Part shown: in pieces, positions 27,163 to 35,611 of the stretch
Position numbering within the stretch: the first letter of the stretch is position 1
Layout of the letters: every line of letters begins with the position of its first letter
DNA from: Larkinella arboricola
GTDB lineage: Bacteria > Bacteroidota > Bacteroidia > Cytophagales > Spirosomataceae
Length of the DNA: 64,000 nt
Assembly: GCF_003259745.1 (NCBI RefSeq)
Contig: NZ_QLMC01000008.1
Span: 1-64,000 of the forward strand
Direction: 5' to 3'
Notes under the pieces: generated by a model
What the model was told of the DNA's origin: nothing
What the model saw: only the letters and a program-made list of their open reading frames with translations
Database searches by the model: none
Translations under genes and position numbers: made by a program

Positions 27163-29154
27163 ATGGTAGAAATCGTGAGAAAAAAGTTATTTTATACAAG
27201 TCTGGCTGGCTTTTTCCTGCTGATTCAGTGGGCGGGTTTCGGGCAAAAACCAGACAAGACCATCCTGAAAGCCGTTCAACCCGGTTATTTTCTGTTTCCT
27301 ATTATGCCCGGCGAAGCCAACTCGCTCTCGGGCGGTCTGGGCGATCTGCGTCCGAACCACTTCCACGCCGGTATTGACATCCGAACCGCCCAGCGCGAAG
27401 GATTGGATGTGTACGCAGCCGCCGACGGCTACATTTCACGCATTGCGGTGTTTACGGGCGGGTACGGCAATGTGGTTTTCATCAAACACCCCAACGGTCT
27501 GACAACGGTTTACGGCCATTTAAAAACCCTGAACGATACGCTGGGCCAGTATTTACGGGCCGAACAATACAAAAAACAGACATTTGAAATTGATCTGCGT
27601 CCAGAACCGAACCAGTTTCCGGTAAAAAAAGGTCAGATCATTGCTCTGTCGGGGAATACCGGCGGATCGGGCGGCCCGCACCTGCACTTTGAAATCCGGG
27701 ACGATAAGAATAACCTGCTCAATCCGCTGCTTTTTGGCTTTGAGGAAATTGAAGACAACGTTCCTCCTTTCTTCGAACGCATTGCCCTGCAACCCCTGAC
27801 GCCCACATCCCGCGTCAACGGCCAGGCTGGTCGGTTGGCCCTCACACCGGTTCGGCAGTCCAACGGCACGTATGTGCTGACGCAGCCCGTTTCGGCCAGT
27901 GGCCTGATTGGGCTGGAAGTGCTGGCTCACGACCGTACCAGTGGTTCGCCGTTCAAAAACGGGCTCACCTGCATCGAAATTCAACTGGACGATCAGGAGG
28001 TATTTGCCTACAACATGAACAACTTCCCGAACGAGGAAACCCGGCTGATTAATCTCCACATGAATTACGGGATTGAGCAGTTGACGGGCCAGCGGTTTCA
28101 CCGGTGTTACATTGCCGACGGTAATACGTTAAACCTGTACCGCTATGATCAAAGACAGGGAAAACTGCCGCTCTTCGACGGCAAACCCCACGAAGTCCGC
28201 ATTACATTATACGACTGTTTCCAGCACACCACCAGCCTGCGGTTTACGGTTTTGCCCGAAACCGAAAATGCCGTATTGGGTAAGCTGACGCCGAGCAAAT
28301 CACCAACGGTCCTTTCTAGTTCGGTAGAAGAAAATACGCTGATTATCAGAGCCCGTAATTTCCCGACGGCGGAGGCTCCCACCGCTCAGGTGTTTATGAA
28401 GAATGCCGTGATGGGTTTAGGAGCGAGTTACATTCGGGCCAATGAAGCTTACTACATTATAGATTTACAGAAAAACCTGCCGGATTCGGTACAGATTGGC
28501 AAAGCCGTTTTGCCGCTGAATTTTAGGAAACGGATTTTGCCCGGCAAAGCAGATACGTACCGTGATTCATCCATTACCGTTGCGTTTGGTCCGGAAAGCC
28601 TGTACGATACGCTGCACCTGGCCGTTTCGACAACCGGCAACCGGCTGACGATCAATCAGGGAACGATTGCGTTAAAAGACCATATCGAGGTTGACTTTAT
28701 CCCTGCCGAGCCGGTAGAAGATCCGCGGAAAACGCAGATGTATCTGATCAACGGCAAACGGCGCTATTATGTGGGCGGTTTCTGGAAAAACAACCATTTT
28801 CAGTTCCGAAGCCGTCAACTGGGCACGTTTCAGTTGCTAACCGATCCGAACCCGCCCACGGTCAAGTTTCTGCGAAAAGACCACACCGCGCTGGTGGCAA
28901 CGGTAAAAGATGATCTGTCGGGGCTGGATACCGTGCGGGCGATGGTCAACGGCGAGTGGATTTTAATGCAGTACGATTACAAAAGAGCCCTGGTTTGGTC
29001 GGATAAATTGGATCCTGCGAAACCGTTTGAAGGCTCGGTGGTGTTAGAAGCAAAAGACCGGGCCGGTAACGTAACCACGGTAACGGTCTTGCTGCCACCC
29101 GCTCCCCGACCAATGACCGTTGATTCGTCAGACGTTCGGGAGAACGAAAAATAA
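27163..29154 (+). CDS. Secreted M23-family (LytM) metallopeptidase
   Basis: The 663-residue protein has an N-terminal signal segment (about residues 9-27). The LytM domain (about 55-190) has FHAGIDIRTA (zinc His and Asp), VYGHLKTL and HLHFEIRD, the full M23 set, so it may cleave peptidoglycan cross-links. The remaining 470 residues are beta-rich, with Ig-like features (DDLSGLDTVRAMVNGEWILM; EAKDRAGNVTTV near the end). Such long M23 proteins are common in Bacteroidota. Its C terminus is 65 bases from the Bcp gene. Confidence 0.9.
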   Translation: MVEIVRKKLFYTSLAGFFLLIQWAGFGQKPDKTILKAVQPGYFLFPIMPGEANSLSGGLGDLRPNHFHAGIDIRTAQREGLDVYAAADGYISRIAVFTGGYGNVVFIKHPNGLTTVYGHLKTLNDTLGQYLRAEQYKKQTFEIDLRPEPNQFPVKKGQIIALSGNTGGSGGPHLHFEIRDDKNNLLNPLLFGFEEIEDNVPPFFERIALQPLTPTSRVNGQAGRLALTPVRQSNGTYVLTQPVSASGLIGLEVLAHDRTSGSPFKNGLTCIEIQLDDQEVFAYNMNNFPNEETRLINLHMNYGIEQLTGQRFHRCYIADGNTLNLYRYDQRQGKLPLFDGKPHEVRITLYDCFQHTTSLRFTVLPETENAVLGKLTPSKSPTVLSSSVEENTLIIRARNFPTAEAPTAQVFMKNAVMGLGASYIRANEAYYIIDLQKNLPDSVQIGKAVLPLNFRKRILPGKADTYRDSSITVAFGPESLYDTLHLAVSTTGNRLTINQGTIALKDHIEVDFIPAEPVEDPRKTQMYLINGKRRYYVGGFWKNNHFQFRSRQLGTFQLLTDPNPPTVKFLRKDHTALVATVKDDLSGLDTVRAMVNGEWILMQYDYKRALVWSDKLDPAKPFEGSVVLEAKDRAGNVTTVTVLLPPAPRPMTVDSSDVRENEK

Positions 29155-29219
29155 CCGTTGGCAGCCTCTTTTAGAGTTTGCCGTTACTTGTCAGTCAGAA
29201 TACTATAAACCTGAAAACT

Positions 29220-29669
29220 ATGGCTCTCCAAATTGGCGACGCAGCTCCCGACTTCGAAACCCGCGATCAGAACGGCAACCCCGTTCGGTTATCGGATTTT
29301 CGGGGCCGGAAGGTCGTGCTGTATTTTTATCCGAAAGACGATACGCCCGGCTGTACGGCCGAAGCCTGTAGCCTGCGCGACAATTATGAACATCTGCAAA
29401 AAGTCGGCTATGAGGTACTGGGTGTGAGCGTTGATGATGAAAAATCGCACCAGAAATTCATCAAGAAATACAACCTGCCATTTCCGTTGCTGGCCGATAC
29501 CGATCATAAAATTGTGGAAGCGTACGACGTCTGGCACGAAAAGTCGATGTACGGGCGTAAATTCATGGGTATTGTCCGCACCACTTTTTTGATTGATGAA
29601 CAAGGCACCATTTCCGAGATCATCACGAAAATTGATACGGAAAAGCACGCTGAACAGATTTTAAAATAG
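29220..29669 (+). CDS. bcp: Thioredoxin-dependent thiol peroxidase (Bcp/PrxQ)
   Basis: The 149-residue peroxiredoxin reduces hydroperoxides. Peroxidatic Cys45 is in DDTPGCTAEACSLRD and the resolving Cys50 is five residues on, the PrxQ arrangement. ATG 29220 gives the usual MALQIGDAAPDF start; the upstream frame to 29178 is not conserved-looking. It is co-directional with the M23 gene and the transketolase operon, separated from the latter by an inverted repeat. Confidence 0.95.
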   Translation: MALQIGDAAPDFETRDQNGNPVRLSDFRGRKVVLYFYPKDDTPGCTAEACSLRDNYEHLQKVGYEVLGVSVDDEKSHQKFIKKYNLPFPLLADTDHKIVEAYDVWHEKSMYGRKFMGIVRTTFLIDEQGTISEIITKIDTEKHAEQILK

Positions 29670-29682
29670 AAGTTAGAATATA

Positions 29683-29741
29683 GACAAGAGCCAATAGGTT
29701 TATTTGAACGTCATAACGCTCTTGTCACAACTCCCTTGTCT
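29683..29741. repeat. Weak inverted repeat upstream of transketolase
   Basis: Arms 29683-29691 and 29718-29726 pair over 9 bp; the word CTTGTC occurs a second time at 29736-29741, five bases before the transketolase ATG. The doubled word resembles the other gene-end repeats here. Confidence 0.5.
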
Positions 29742-29745
29742 GAAT

Positions 29746-30603
29746 ATGGAAATCCAAGAACTACAACACATTGCCACGCAGGTCCGGCGCGATATTGTCC
29801 GGATGGTCCACGCCGTTAATTCCGGCCACCCCGGCGGTTCGCTGGGCTGCACCGACCTTCTGGTCGCGCTTTATTTTGACGTGATGCGCCTGAAGCGGGA
29901 CGAAGCAGGAAAAGCCATTTTCGACATGGATGCCCGCGACGAAGACGTATTTTTCCTGTCAAACGGTCACATTTCGCCGGTTTTTTACAGCGTTCTGGCG
30001 CGTTCAGGTTACTTCCCGGTTTCGGAACTGGCTACGTTCCGGAAAATCGACAGCCGCTTGCAGGGTCACCCGGCCACGGCCGAGCACCTGCCCGGTATCC
30101 GCATTGCGTCGGGTTCGCTGGGTCAGGGCCTGTCGGTAGCCTGCGGAGCGGCTTTTGCCAAACGGCTGAACGGCGACGACAAACACGTCTACGTACTGAT
30201 GGGCGACGGTGAGCAGCAGGAAGGTCAGATCTGGGAAGCTGCTTCGTTTGCCCCCCACCACAAGCTGGGCAACCTGACGGCCATCATCGACCTCAACGGC
30301 CAGCAGATCGACGGCCCAACGAATCTGGTCATGAACAACCGTGACCTGGGCGCCAAATACCGGGCCTTCGGCTGGAACGTGACCGAGATGCAGGGCAACG
30401 ACATGAGCGACATCATCAAAACCCTGCACCAGTCGAAGACGGACGCAGAAGTACCGACCCTGATTCTGATGAAGACGGAAATGGGTTACGGTGTCGATTA
30501 CATGATGGGTAGCCACAAATGGCACGGTGTCGCGCCGAACGACGAGCAGTTAGCAACGGCTTTGAACCAACTGCCCCTGACGGCGGGAATGGAAGACTAT
30601 TAA
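29746..30603 (+). CDS. Transketolase N-terminal subunit
   Basis: The 285-residue protein is the thiamine-diphosphate-binding (PP) half of transketolase. It has NSGHPGGSLGCTD near the N terminus and the ThDP motif beginning GDGEQQEGQIWEA, followed by NLTAIIDLNGQQIDG. Split N and C subunits are normal in many bacteria and archaea, so this is not a truncated gene. Together with the subunit at 32179 it transfers two-carbon units in the pentose phosphate pathway. Two foreign-looking genes lie between the two halves; the next one starts only two bases after this stop codon. Confidence 0.94.
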   Translation: MEIQELQHIATQVRRDIVRMVHAVNSGHPGGSLGCTDLLVALYFDVMRLKRDEAGKAIFDMDARDEDVFFLSNGHISPVFYSVLARSGYFPVSELATFRKIDSRLQGHPATAEHLPGIRIASGSLGQGLSVACGAAFAKRLNGDDKHVYVLMGDGEQQEGQIWEAASFAPHHKLGNLTAIIDLNGQQIDGPTNLVMNNRDLGAKYRAFGWNVTEMQGNDMSDIIKTLHQSKTDAEVPTLILMKTEMGYGVDYMMGSHKWHGVAPNDEQLATALNQLPLTAGMEDY

Positions 30604-30605
30604 GC

Positions 30606-31625
30606 ATGAAGATCAAACGCCTGGTCATCGAAAATTTCAAGTCCATCGAACGGATTGAGCTTATTGAGCCCAATCCGTTCACGGTCTTTGTCGGCCCTAA
30701 CGGGTCGGGGAAATCGAATATTTTCGAGGCTCTGGAGTTTGCGAACGCAGTGGCTAAAAATGACCCATTTACTATTGCTAGGCTTTACGGTGGAATTCAA
30801 AGCGTTATTAACCAAAAAACTCAAGACAGAATCTTTAAACTAAATATAGATTTTGACATTTCCATTCTGCCCGAATACCACGTTCATTTATTTTATTCCG
30901 AAGATGGTTCACATATCAAAGGAGCTTCGGCAGGAATTCCAAATGACCTTTTCAAAGATTATTTTTTGGGTAAAGACATTAATACCGATCTAATATATAA
31001 ACAGTTTCACTTTAGCTTTTCTAGGTTATTTGTAAAGAATTTAGATATACAGAAGTTTCCATATCAAGATGACGAATCACTTAACTTATCCGCGGATAAT
31101 CTCGAAAAGGTTTTAAAAAGAATTCTTAGTAACCCTTTTGTAAAAGAAGAATTCGACGATTGGCTATCTCTATTCATTCCTGGTTATGAAAACCTTACCA
31201 TTCACTCTGATTCAATAAGTGGAACTGACTCTCTCTTGCTAAAGGATAAATATATCGAAAAGCCGTTTAACAAAACTTTAATTTCTGATGGCACTTATAA
31301 CATTATTGCTCTATTAACAGCTATTTACCAAAGTGAAGAACCACAATTTCTTTGCATTGAAGAACCCGAAAACGGTTTAAATCCTAAAGTTGTAAGGGAG
31401 TTTGTTAATCTTTGCCGGTATGCCTGCGAAGAAAAAGGCCATTTTATCTGGCTTAATACACATTCCCAGACTCTAGTATCGAAACTAGAGCCCAAAGAGC
31501 TTATTCTGGTTGATAAAAAGAAGGGCTCGACACAAATCAAACAATTTAAAGGCGAAAATTTTTACGGTCTTCGCATGGACGAAGCCTGGCTAACCAATGC
31601 TCTTGGAGGTGGGCTTCCGTGGTAA
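30606..31625 (+). CDS. AAA/ABC-type ATPase, OLD/AriA/RloA-like, candidate defence gene
   Basis: The 339-residue ATPase has Walker A GPNGSGKS (30-37), a signature-like LISDGT (225-230), Walker B FLCIEEPE (248-255) and H-loop NTHSQTL (His286), in the order found in AAA_21/AAA_15 ATPases of the SMC/ABC class. The central 60-220 part is variable helical sequence. It starts two bases after the transketolase N gene and overlaps the next gene by seven. Codons 1 to about 50 have host-like GC (31 G/C in 30661-30720), then composition drops sharply (15 G/C in 30961-31020). ATG 30606 is chosen because MKIKRLVIENFKSIE is the family N terminus. With the TOPRIM-like partner it looks like a two-gene anti-phage module; that role is inference. 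Confidence 0.88.
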   Translation: MKIKRLVIENFKSIERIELIEPNPFTVFVGPNGSGKSNIFEALEFANAVAKNDPFTIARLYGGIQSVINQKTQDRIFKLNIDFDISILPEYHVHLFYSEDGSHIKGASAGIPNDLFKDYFLGKDINTDLIYKQFHFSFSRLFVKNLDIQKFPYQDDESLNLSADNLEKVLKRILSNPFVKEEFDDWLSLFIPGYENLTIHSDSISGTDSLLLKDKYIEKPFNKTLISDGTYNIIALLTAIYQSEEPQFLCIEEPENGLNPKVVREFVNLCRYACEEKGHFIWLNTHSQTLVSKLEPKELILVDKKKGSTQIKQFKGENFYGLRMDEAWLTNALGGGLPW

Positions 31626-32182
31626 AAGTGGGTTTTATTTGTGAAGGGGAAACTGAAACCGTTATTGTGAAGTCCGACGCGTTTCAATCCCTTTTAACTG
31701 CTCTAGGGCTGGAATGTACCGAATCTGTTATCGATGCAGCGGGAGCCGGAAACCTACTTCCACAAAACATAGAACATTTTCGGCAACGGCTAATTGATTC
31801 TGGCGCTGAGCATATTTTTATCCTGACTGATTTAGATGATCAAGCCTGTATTACACTAACCAGAGAACGAATTACGGAACGTCCTAATCAAACTATTATC
31901 GTTGCCGTAAAAGAAATAGAATCTTGGTTTTTAGCAGATTCTGAAACCATAAGTAAATTACTTAAAAGTGATTTTTCGTCCGAAACACCAGAAGCTCAAC
32001 ATAACCCATATGATTTTATAAAGAAATTAATGCTGAAAAGAACCGGTGCTGGTTGCGGAAGTAAAGTAAATCTCGCTAATAAAATGACTAGACGTGGCTT
32101 CTCCGTCGAAAAAGCCGCCCAACACCCCCATTGCCCGAGTGCCAATTACTTTTTAACTAAATTGCAATCCTTACGACCATGA
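31619..32182 (+). CDS. TOPRIM/DUF4276-like protein, partner of the AAA ATPase
   Basis: The 187-residue protein shows a TOPRIM-like pattern: CEGETE near the N terminus (Glu9), ILTDLDD (Asp71, Asp73) and KEIESWFLAD (98-107), the last typical of DUF4276-type proteins. These acidic residues would bind metal in a nuclease site. The likely start is GTG 31619, overlapping the ATPase stop by seven bases; a second in-frame GTG is at 31628. Its TGA overlaps the ATG of the transketolase C gene (ATGA). The composition is AT-rich (19 G/C of 60 in 31981-32040) unlike the neighbours. In PARIS, AbiL and RloAB systems an ATPase is paired with such a TOPRIM-like effector. Confidence 0.8.
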   Translation: MVKVGFICEGETETVIVKSDAFQSLLTALGLECTESVIDAAGAGNLLPQNIEHFRQRLIDSGAEHIFILTDLDDQACITLTRERITERPNQTIIVAVKEIESWFLADSETISKLLKSDFSSETPEAQHNPYDFIKKLMLKRTGAGCGSKVNLANKMTRRGFSVEKAAQHPHCPSANYFLTKLQSLRP

Positions 32183-33135
32183 AGAAATATACATACACTG
32201 AAAAAAAAGACACCCGCTCGGGATTTGGCGCGGGCATTCTTGAACTGGGCCGCACCAACCCGAACGTCGTCGCCCTGACCGCCGACCTGGCCGGATCGCT
32301 CAAACTGGAAGGATTCATGAAGGAGTTTCCGGATCGCTATATCCAGTGCGGCATTTCGGAAGCCAACATGATCGGCGTGTCGGCCGGTCTGACCATCGGT
32401 GGCAAAATACCGTTTGCAACGTCGTTTGCTAACTTCGCGACCGGACGGGTTTACGACCAGATCCGGCAATCGGTTTGCTATTCCAACAAAAACGTCAAAA
32501 TCTGCGCATCACACGCGGGTCTGACGCTGGGTGAAGACGGCGCCACGCACCAGATTCTGGAAGACCTGGGCATGATGAAAATGCTGCCCCACATGACCGT
32601 TATCAACCCCTGCGATTTCAACCAGACCAAAGCCGCAACCATCGCCATCGCCGATCATGTTGGCCCGGTTTACCTGCGGTTCGGCCGTCCGGTGGTGCCC
32701 ATTTTCACGCCCGCCGACCAGAAGTTTGAAATCGGGAAAGCCCTCGTGCTGAACGAAGGTCCGGATGTGTCCATCTTTGCCACGGGCCACCTGGTTTGGG
32801 AAGCCATCAAAGCCGGCGAAATGCTGGCCGAACAGGGCATTGAAGCCGATATTATTAACATTCATACGATCAAGCCGTTTGATGAAGAAGCCGTGCTGGC
32901 GTCGGTCCGCAAAACCCGTTGCGCTGTTTCGGCGGAAGAACATCAACTGAACGGAGGTTTGGGCGACAGTGTGGCTCAGGCGCTGGCCCGTAACTTCCCC
33001 GCTCCGCTTGAAATGGTTGGTGTACACGACAGTTTCGGGGAAAGCGGCACGCCCGATCAGCTGATGAAAAAATACGGTTTAACCGCCGAGAAAATTGTCG
33101 AAGCCGCACTGCGGGCGAAGTCCCGCGTTGTTTAA
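32179..33135 (+). CDS. Transketolase C-terminal subunit
   Basis: The 318-residue protein has the pyrimidine-binding domain of transketolase with the catalytic Glu in CGISEANMIGVSAGL, FATFANFATGR-like sequence, CASHAGLTLGEDGATHQ, and a C-terminal transketolase_C domain (GHLVWEAIKAGEML, EEHQLNGGLGD). It completes the enzyme begun at 29746. Composition returns to that of the host here. Its start codon is embedded in the stop of the TOPRIM-like gene, so its translation now depends at least in part on that of the inserted pair. Confidence 0.95.
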   Translation: MKKYTYTEKKDTRSGFGAGILELGRTNPNVVALTADLAGSLKLEGFMKEFPDRYIQCGISEANMIGVSAGLTIGGKIPFATSFANFATGRVYDQIRQSVCYSNKNVKICASHAGLTLGEDGATHQILEDLGMMKMLPHMTVINPCDFNQTKAATIAIADHVGPVYLRFGRPVVPIFTPADQKFEIGKALVLNEGPDVSIFATGHLVWEAIKAGEMLAEQGIEADIINIHTIKPFDEEAVLASVRKTRCAVSAEEHQLNGGLGDSVAQALARNFPAPLEMVGVHDSFGESGTPDQLMKKYGLTAEKIVEAALRAKSRVV

Positions 33136-33143
33136 TGTTTATT

Positions 33144-33198
33144 GTCCACGGTTTGTCGTTTCATGACTCCAGAGTTCGTTAAATGGCAGACCGTGGAC
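33144..33198. repeat. Inverted repeat after the transketolase operon
   Basis: Arms 33144-33161 and 33181-33198 pair at 15 of 18 positions, with the core GTCCACGGT/ACCGTGGAC perfect. It sits between transketolase and the ECF sigma gene and may end the operon transcript. Confidence 0.6.
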
Positions 33199-33226
33199 CG
33201 TAAGCTTTAAACCTTAAACGCATAAA

Positions 33227-33787
33227 ATGACTGACGAGGAACTCCTGCAAAAATACCGCGATCCGCAAAGCCGGAACTATGCCTTTAATCTGATGGTACG
33301 CCAATACCAGCAGAAAATTTACTGGCATATCCGGAAGATGGTCATTGACCACGATGATGCGGATGATCTGACGCAGGAGACGTTCATCAAAGTCTGGAAT
33401 TCCCTGGAGAACTTCCGGGGCGACTCCCAGTTATATACCTGGATTTATCGGATTGCCACCAACGAGTGTCTGAACTTTCTGAATAAGAAGCGCCGACGGT
33501 TTTTCCTGCCCATCGGCGATGTGGAAGGCGAACTGATGGAAAAGCTGGAAAGCAATTCAGACTTTGTAACGTCGGGCGCGGAACCTTCCGGAGAGGAGAT
33601 TCAGTTGAAATTGCAGAAGGCTTTGCTTAAGCTTCCTGAAAAACAACGCCTTGTCTTCAATATGAAGTATTTCGATGATATGAAATATGAAGATATTTCC
33701 GAAATTACCGGCACGTCGGTGGGGGCTCTGAAAGCGTCGTATCACCTGGCGGTTAAAAAAATTGAAGAATATCTGAATGGGAATTAA
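33227..33787 (+). CDS. ECF-type RNA polymerase sigma factor
   Basis: The 186-residue protein has region 2 (RQYQQKIYWHIRKM, DADDLTQETFIKVW, YTWIYRIATNECLNFL) and region 4 (LPEKQRLVFNMKYFDDMKYE, TSVGALKASYHLAVKKI) and no region 1 or 3, as in ECF sigma-70 factors. It directs polymerase to a dedicated promoter set. It is followed by a single-span membrane protein and a periplasmic protein that probably belong to the same signalling set. Confidence 0.94.
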   Translation: MTDEELLQKYRDPQSRNYAFNLMVRQYQQKIYWHIRKMVIDHDDADDLTQETFIKVWNSLENFRGDSQLYTWIYRIATNECLNFLNKKRRRFFLPIGDVEGELMEKLESNSDFVTSGAEPSGEEIQLKLQKALLKLPEKQRLVFNMKYFDDMKYEDISEITGTSVGALKASYHLAVKKIEEYLNGN

Positions 33788-33831
33788 ACCTGTTACCGAC
33801 TTGCTTGTCAAACCGTTGTGTTTATAAGACA

Positions 33832-34281
33832 ATGGAACCAAAAAAACCAATACGACTTGACGAACTAGATCAGCAACACGCCCTGCGGCAGCTACCGTTT
33901 TCGGCACCGGAAGGCTACTTTGATACGCTTCCATCGCGGATTCAGGCCGAAGCCACCCGCCGTTCACACCGTTTCACGATAAGTTGGTCGTGGCAACGGT
34001 CGGCGTCGACGCTGGCGGGTGCGGGTTTGGTGGCAGCTTTGGTCTGGTTTACGTACCCGAAAAAGCAGGATTCGCTGGAACCGGAACTGTTGAGCAATGT
34101 CAGTTCGGCTTCGGTTGTCGAATACCTTCAGGATCAGGATATTTACCTGGAAGATTATTCGGATTTAATTGATTCGCACAAAATGCCGAACGATTCAACG
34201 CTGATCCACGAATTGCACGTTTCGCCGGAATCAATCCAGCAGATGATTGAGGAAGATGCGTCCGGTACCATAACCATCTGA
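33832..34281 (+). CDS. Single-span membrane protein, likely anti-sigma factor
   Basis: The 149-residue protein starts with a soluble segment containing PFSAPEGYFDTLPSRI, a motif often seen in Bacteroidota proteins next to ECF sigma genes, then one membrane helix (STLAGAGLVAALVWFTY, about 60-77) and a short acidic C-terminal domain. It lies 44 bases after the sigma gene. The N-terminal cytoplasmic part would hold the sigma factor; this role rests on position and topology, since no zinc anti-sigma motif is seen. ATG 33832 is chosen; the frame runs back to 33805. Confidence 0.7.
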   Translation: MEPKKPIRLDELDQQHALRQLPFSAPEGYFDTLPSRIQAEATRRSHRFTISWSWQRSASTLAGAGLVAALVWFTYPKKQDSLEPELLSNVSSASVVEYLQDQDIYLEDYSDLIDSHKMPNDSTLIHELHVSPESIQQMIEEDASGTITI

Positions 34282-34291
34282 GTAGCTAAAC

Positions 34292-34348
34292 GGTTTAGCG
34301 TTTAGGTTCGTAGCTCATTCTGACCCGATAGACCCTAAACGCTAAACC
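34292..34348. repeat. Inverted repeat between anti-sigma-like and periplasmic protein genes
   Basis: Perfect 15-bp arms (34292-34306 with 34334-34348) about 27 bases apart. The word GTTTAGCGTTTAG is internally repetitive. No T tract follows, so it may be a processing or attenuation site. Confidence 0.65.
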
Positions 34349-34392
34349 CAATCTGCCTGATTATGACCGATTTTTTATTCTTACGTATTACT

Positions 34393-34803
34393 ATGAAACC
34401 GTTCATTCGCTTACTGATCCTGTTCTTTGGCCTGGTGCTTACCCTGCCAGCCGCTGCCCAGAATCAGGATCGCCAAAAAATAGAAAGTGCAAAAATTGGC
34501 CTGATTACCAATCGGTTGAACCTAACGACGGAACAGGCTCCGCAATTCTGGGCGATCTACAATGAATACAGTGATAAACGGCGGGACATTACGCGGCAAT
34601 TGCGCCGGTCGAGTAAACCCGGCGGTACTGCGCCCATTAATGAATTAAACGAGTCGGTCGAGTTGAAACAGAAGCTGGTGGATCTGGAAAAGGATTATAA
34701 CGCCAAATTCCTGCGGGTGATTAGTCCGCAGCAGCTTCAGGAATTGCATAATACCGAACGTATGTTCAACAAAATGCTGATGGATCAGCTTCGATCGAAT
34801 TAA
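34393..34803 (+). CDS. Small periplasmic protein, Spy/CpxP-like layout
   Basis: The 136-residue protein has a signal peptide (residues 1-20, ending in AAAQ) and an all-helical mature part containing NRLNLTTEQAPQFWAIYNEY, comparable to the LTxxQ motif of Spy/CpxP chaperones and of sensor proteins such as CnrX. It may sense envelope stress for the ECF system upstream. ATG 34393 is used because it gives the signal peptide; an ATG at 34363 would add ten residues. A strong terminator follows. Confidence 0.7.
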   Translation: MKPFIRLLILFFGLVLTLPAAAQNQDRQKIESAKIGLITNRLNLTTEQAPQFWAIYNEYSDKRRDITRQLRRSSKPGGTAPINELNESVELKQKLVDLEKDYNAKFLRVISPQQLQELHNTERMFNKMLMDQLRSN

Positions 34804-34832
34804 ACAAAACTTTGCTATACTACACCTGCAAC

Positions 34833-34858
34833 AAGCCCGGCCACTTGGCCGGGCTTTG
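34833..34858 (+). terminator. Intrinsic terminator closing the ECF sigma gene set
   Basis: Perfect 10-bp GC-rich stem (34833-34842 with 34847-34856), loop ACTT, followed by a short T-rich run. Confidence 0.8.
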
Positions 34859-35017
34859 TGTTTGTACCCATCAGAAAAGTAGTGCCGAAAGACCAAAACA
34901 ATCAACTTGACGGCTTATGGACCTAGGACAGAAAAAGCGGATAAAAATGAGCCTGTAAACGTTTCTGTTTCCTCTCTATTTCGTTTACTTTAGCACTGAG
35001 GCAGCCCATACATCACG

Positions 35018-35611
35018 ATGAATTTACCCCAGGCCGAAGCATTTATTCTAGCCCGATTAGAGCGGGAACTCGCGCCCACGCTGTATTATCACGGTATTCA
35101 TCACACACGGGACGTTGTGGAAGTGGCGTTGCAGCTGGCCAGGGCCGAAAACATTACCGATGCCGAGACGCTGGCGTTGCTCCGAACGGCGGCTTTGTAC
35201 CACGATTGCGGCTTTGTCACGACTTATCAGGGCCATGAAGCGGAAGGCTGCCGCTACGCCCGCGAAACGCTGCCGGAATTTGGATACACAACCGGACAAA
35301 TTGAACAGATTTGCGCAATGATTATGGCTACCCAGATACCGCAGAATCCGCAGAATCTGCTCGAACGGATTTTGTGTGACGCCGACCTGGATTACCTGGG
35401 ACGCCCGGACTTTGATCCGATTGCCCGTACCCTTTTTAAAGAACTAAAAGCCCGCAACCTGATCAGCGACGAACCCACCTGGAACCGGACGCAGGTGAAT
35501 TTTCTGGAGAATCATCAATACTGGACCCCCACCGCCAACGCCCTGCGACGGGCGGCCAAACAGCGGCAACTGGACCATCTAAAAGAGATTGTCAGCCATT
35601 ATCCGGTCTGA
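35018..35611 (+). CDS. HD-domain phosphohydrolase
   Basis: The 197-residue protein carries the HD-domain metal set: His in YHGIHHTRDVV, the HD pair in ALYHDCGF, His in QGHEAEGCRYA and a late Asp in LCDADLDYLGRPDF. Such small HD proteins hydrolyse nucleotides or cyclic nucleotides. Its last 20 bases overlap the end of the convergent transporter-like/cNMP-binding gene, which suggests a link with cyclic nucleotide metabolism, though that is only positional. Confidence 0.85.
   Translation: MNLPQAEAFILARLERELAPTLYYHGIHHTRDVVEVALQLARAENITDAETLALLRTAALYHDCGFVTTYQGHEAEGCRYARETLPEFGYTTGQIEQICAMIMATQIPQNPQNLLERILCDADLDYLGRPDFDPIARTLFKELKARNLISDEPTWNRTQVNFLENHQYWTPTANALRRAAKQRQLDHLKEIVSHYPV

Noticed and set aside
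29746-33135. Transketolase as a gene broken by insertion
   Set aside because: Each half begins and ends as a normal split transketolase subunit; the two-subunit form is natural, so the insertion lies between genes and not within one.
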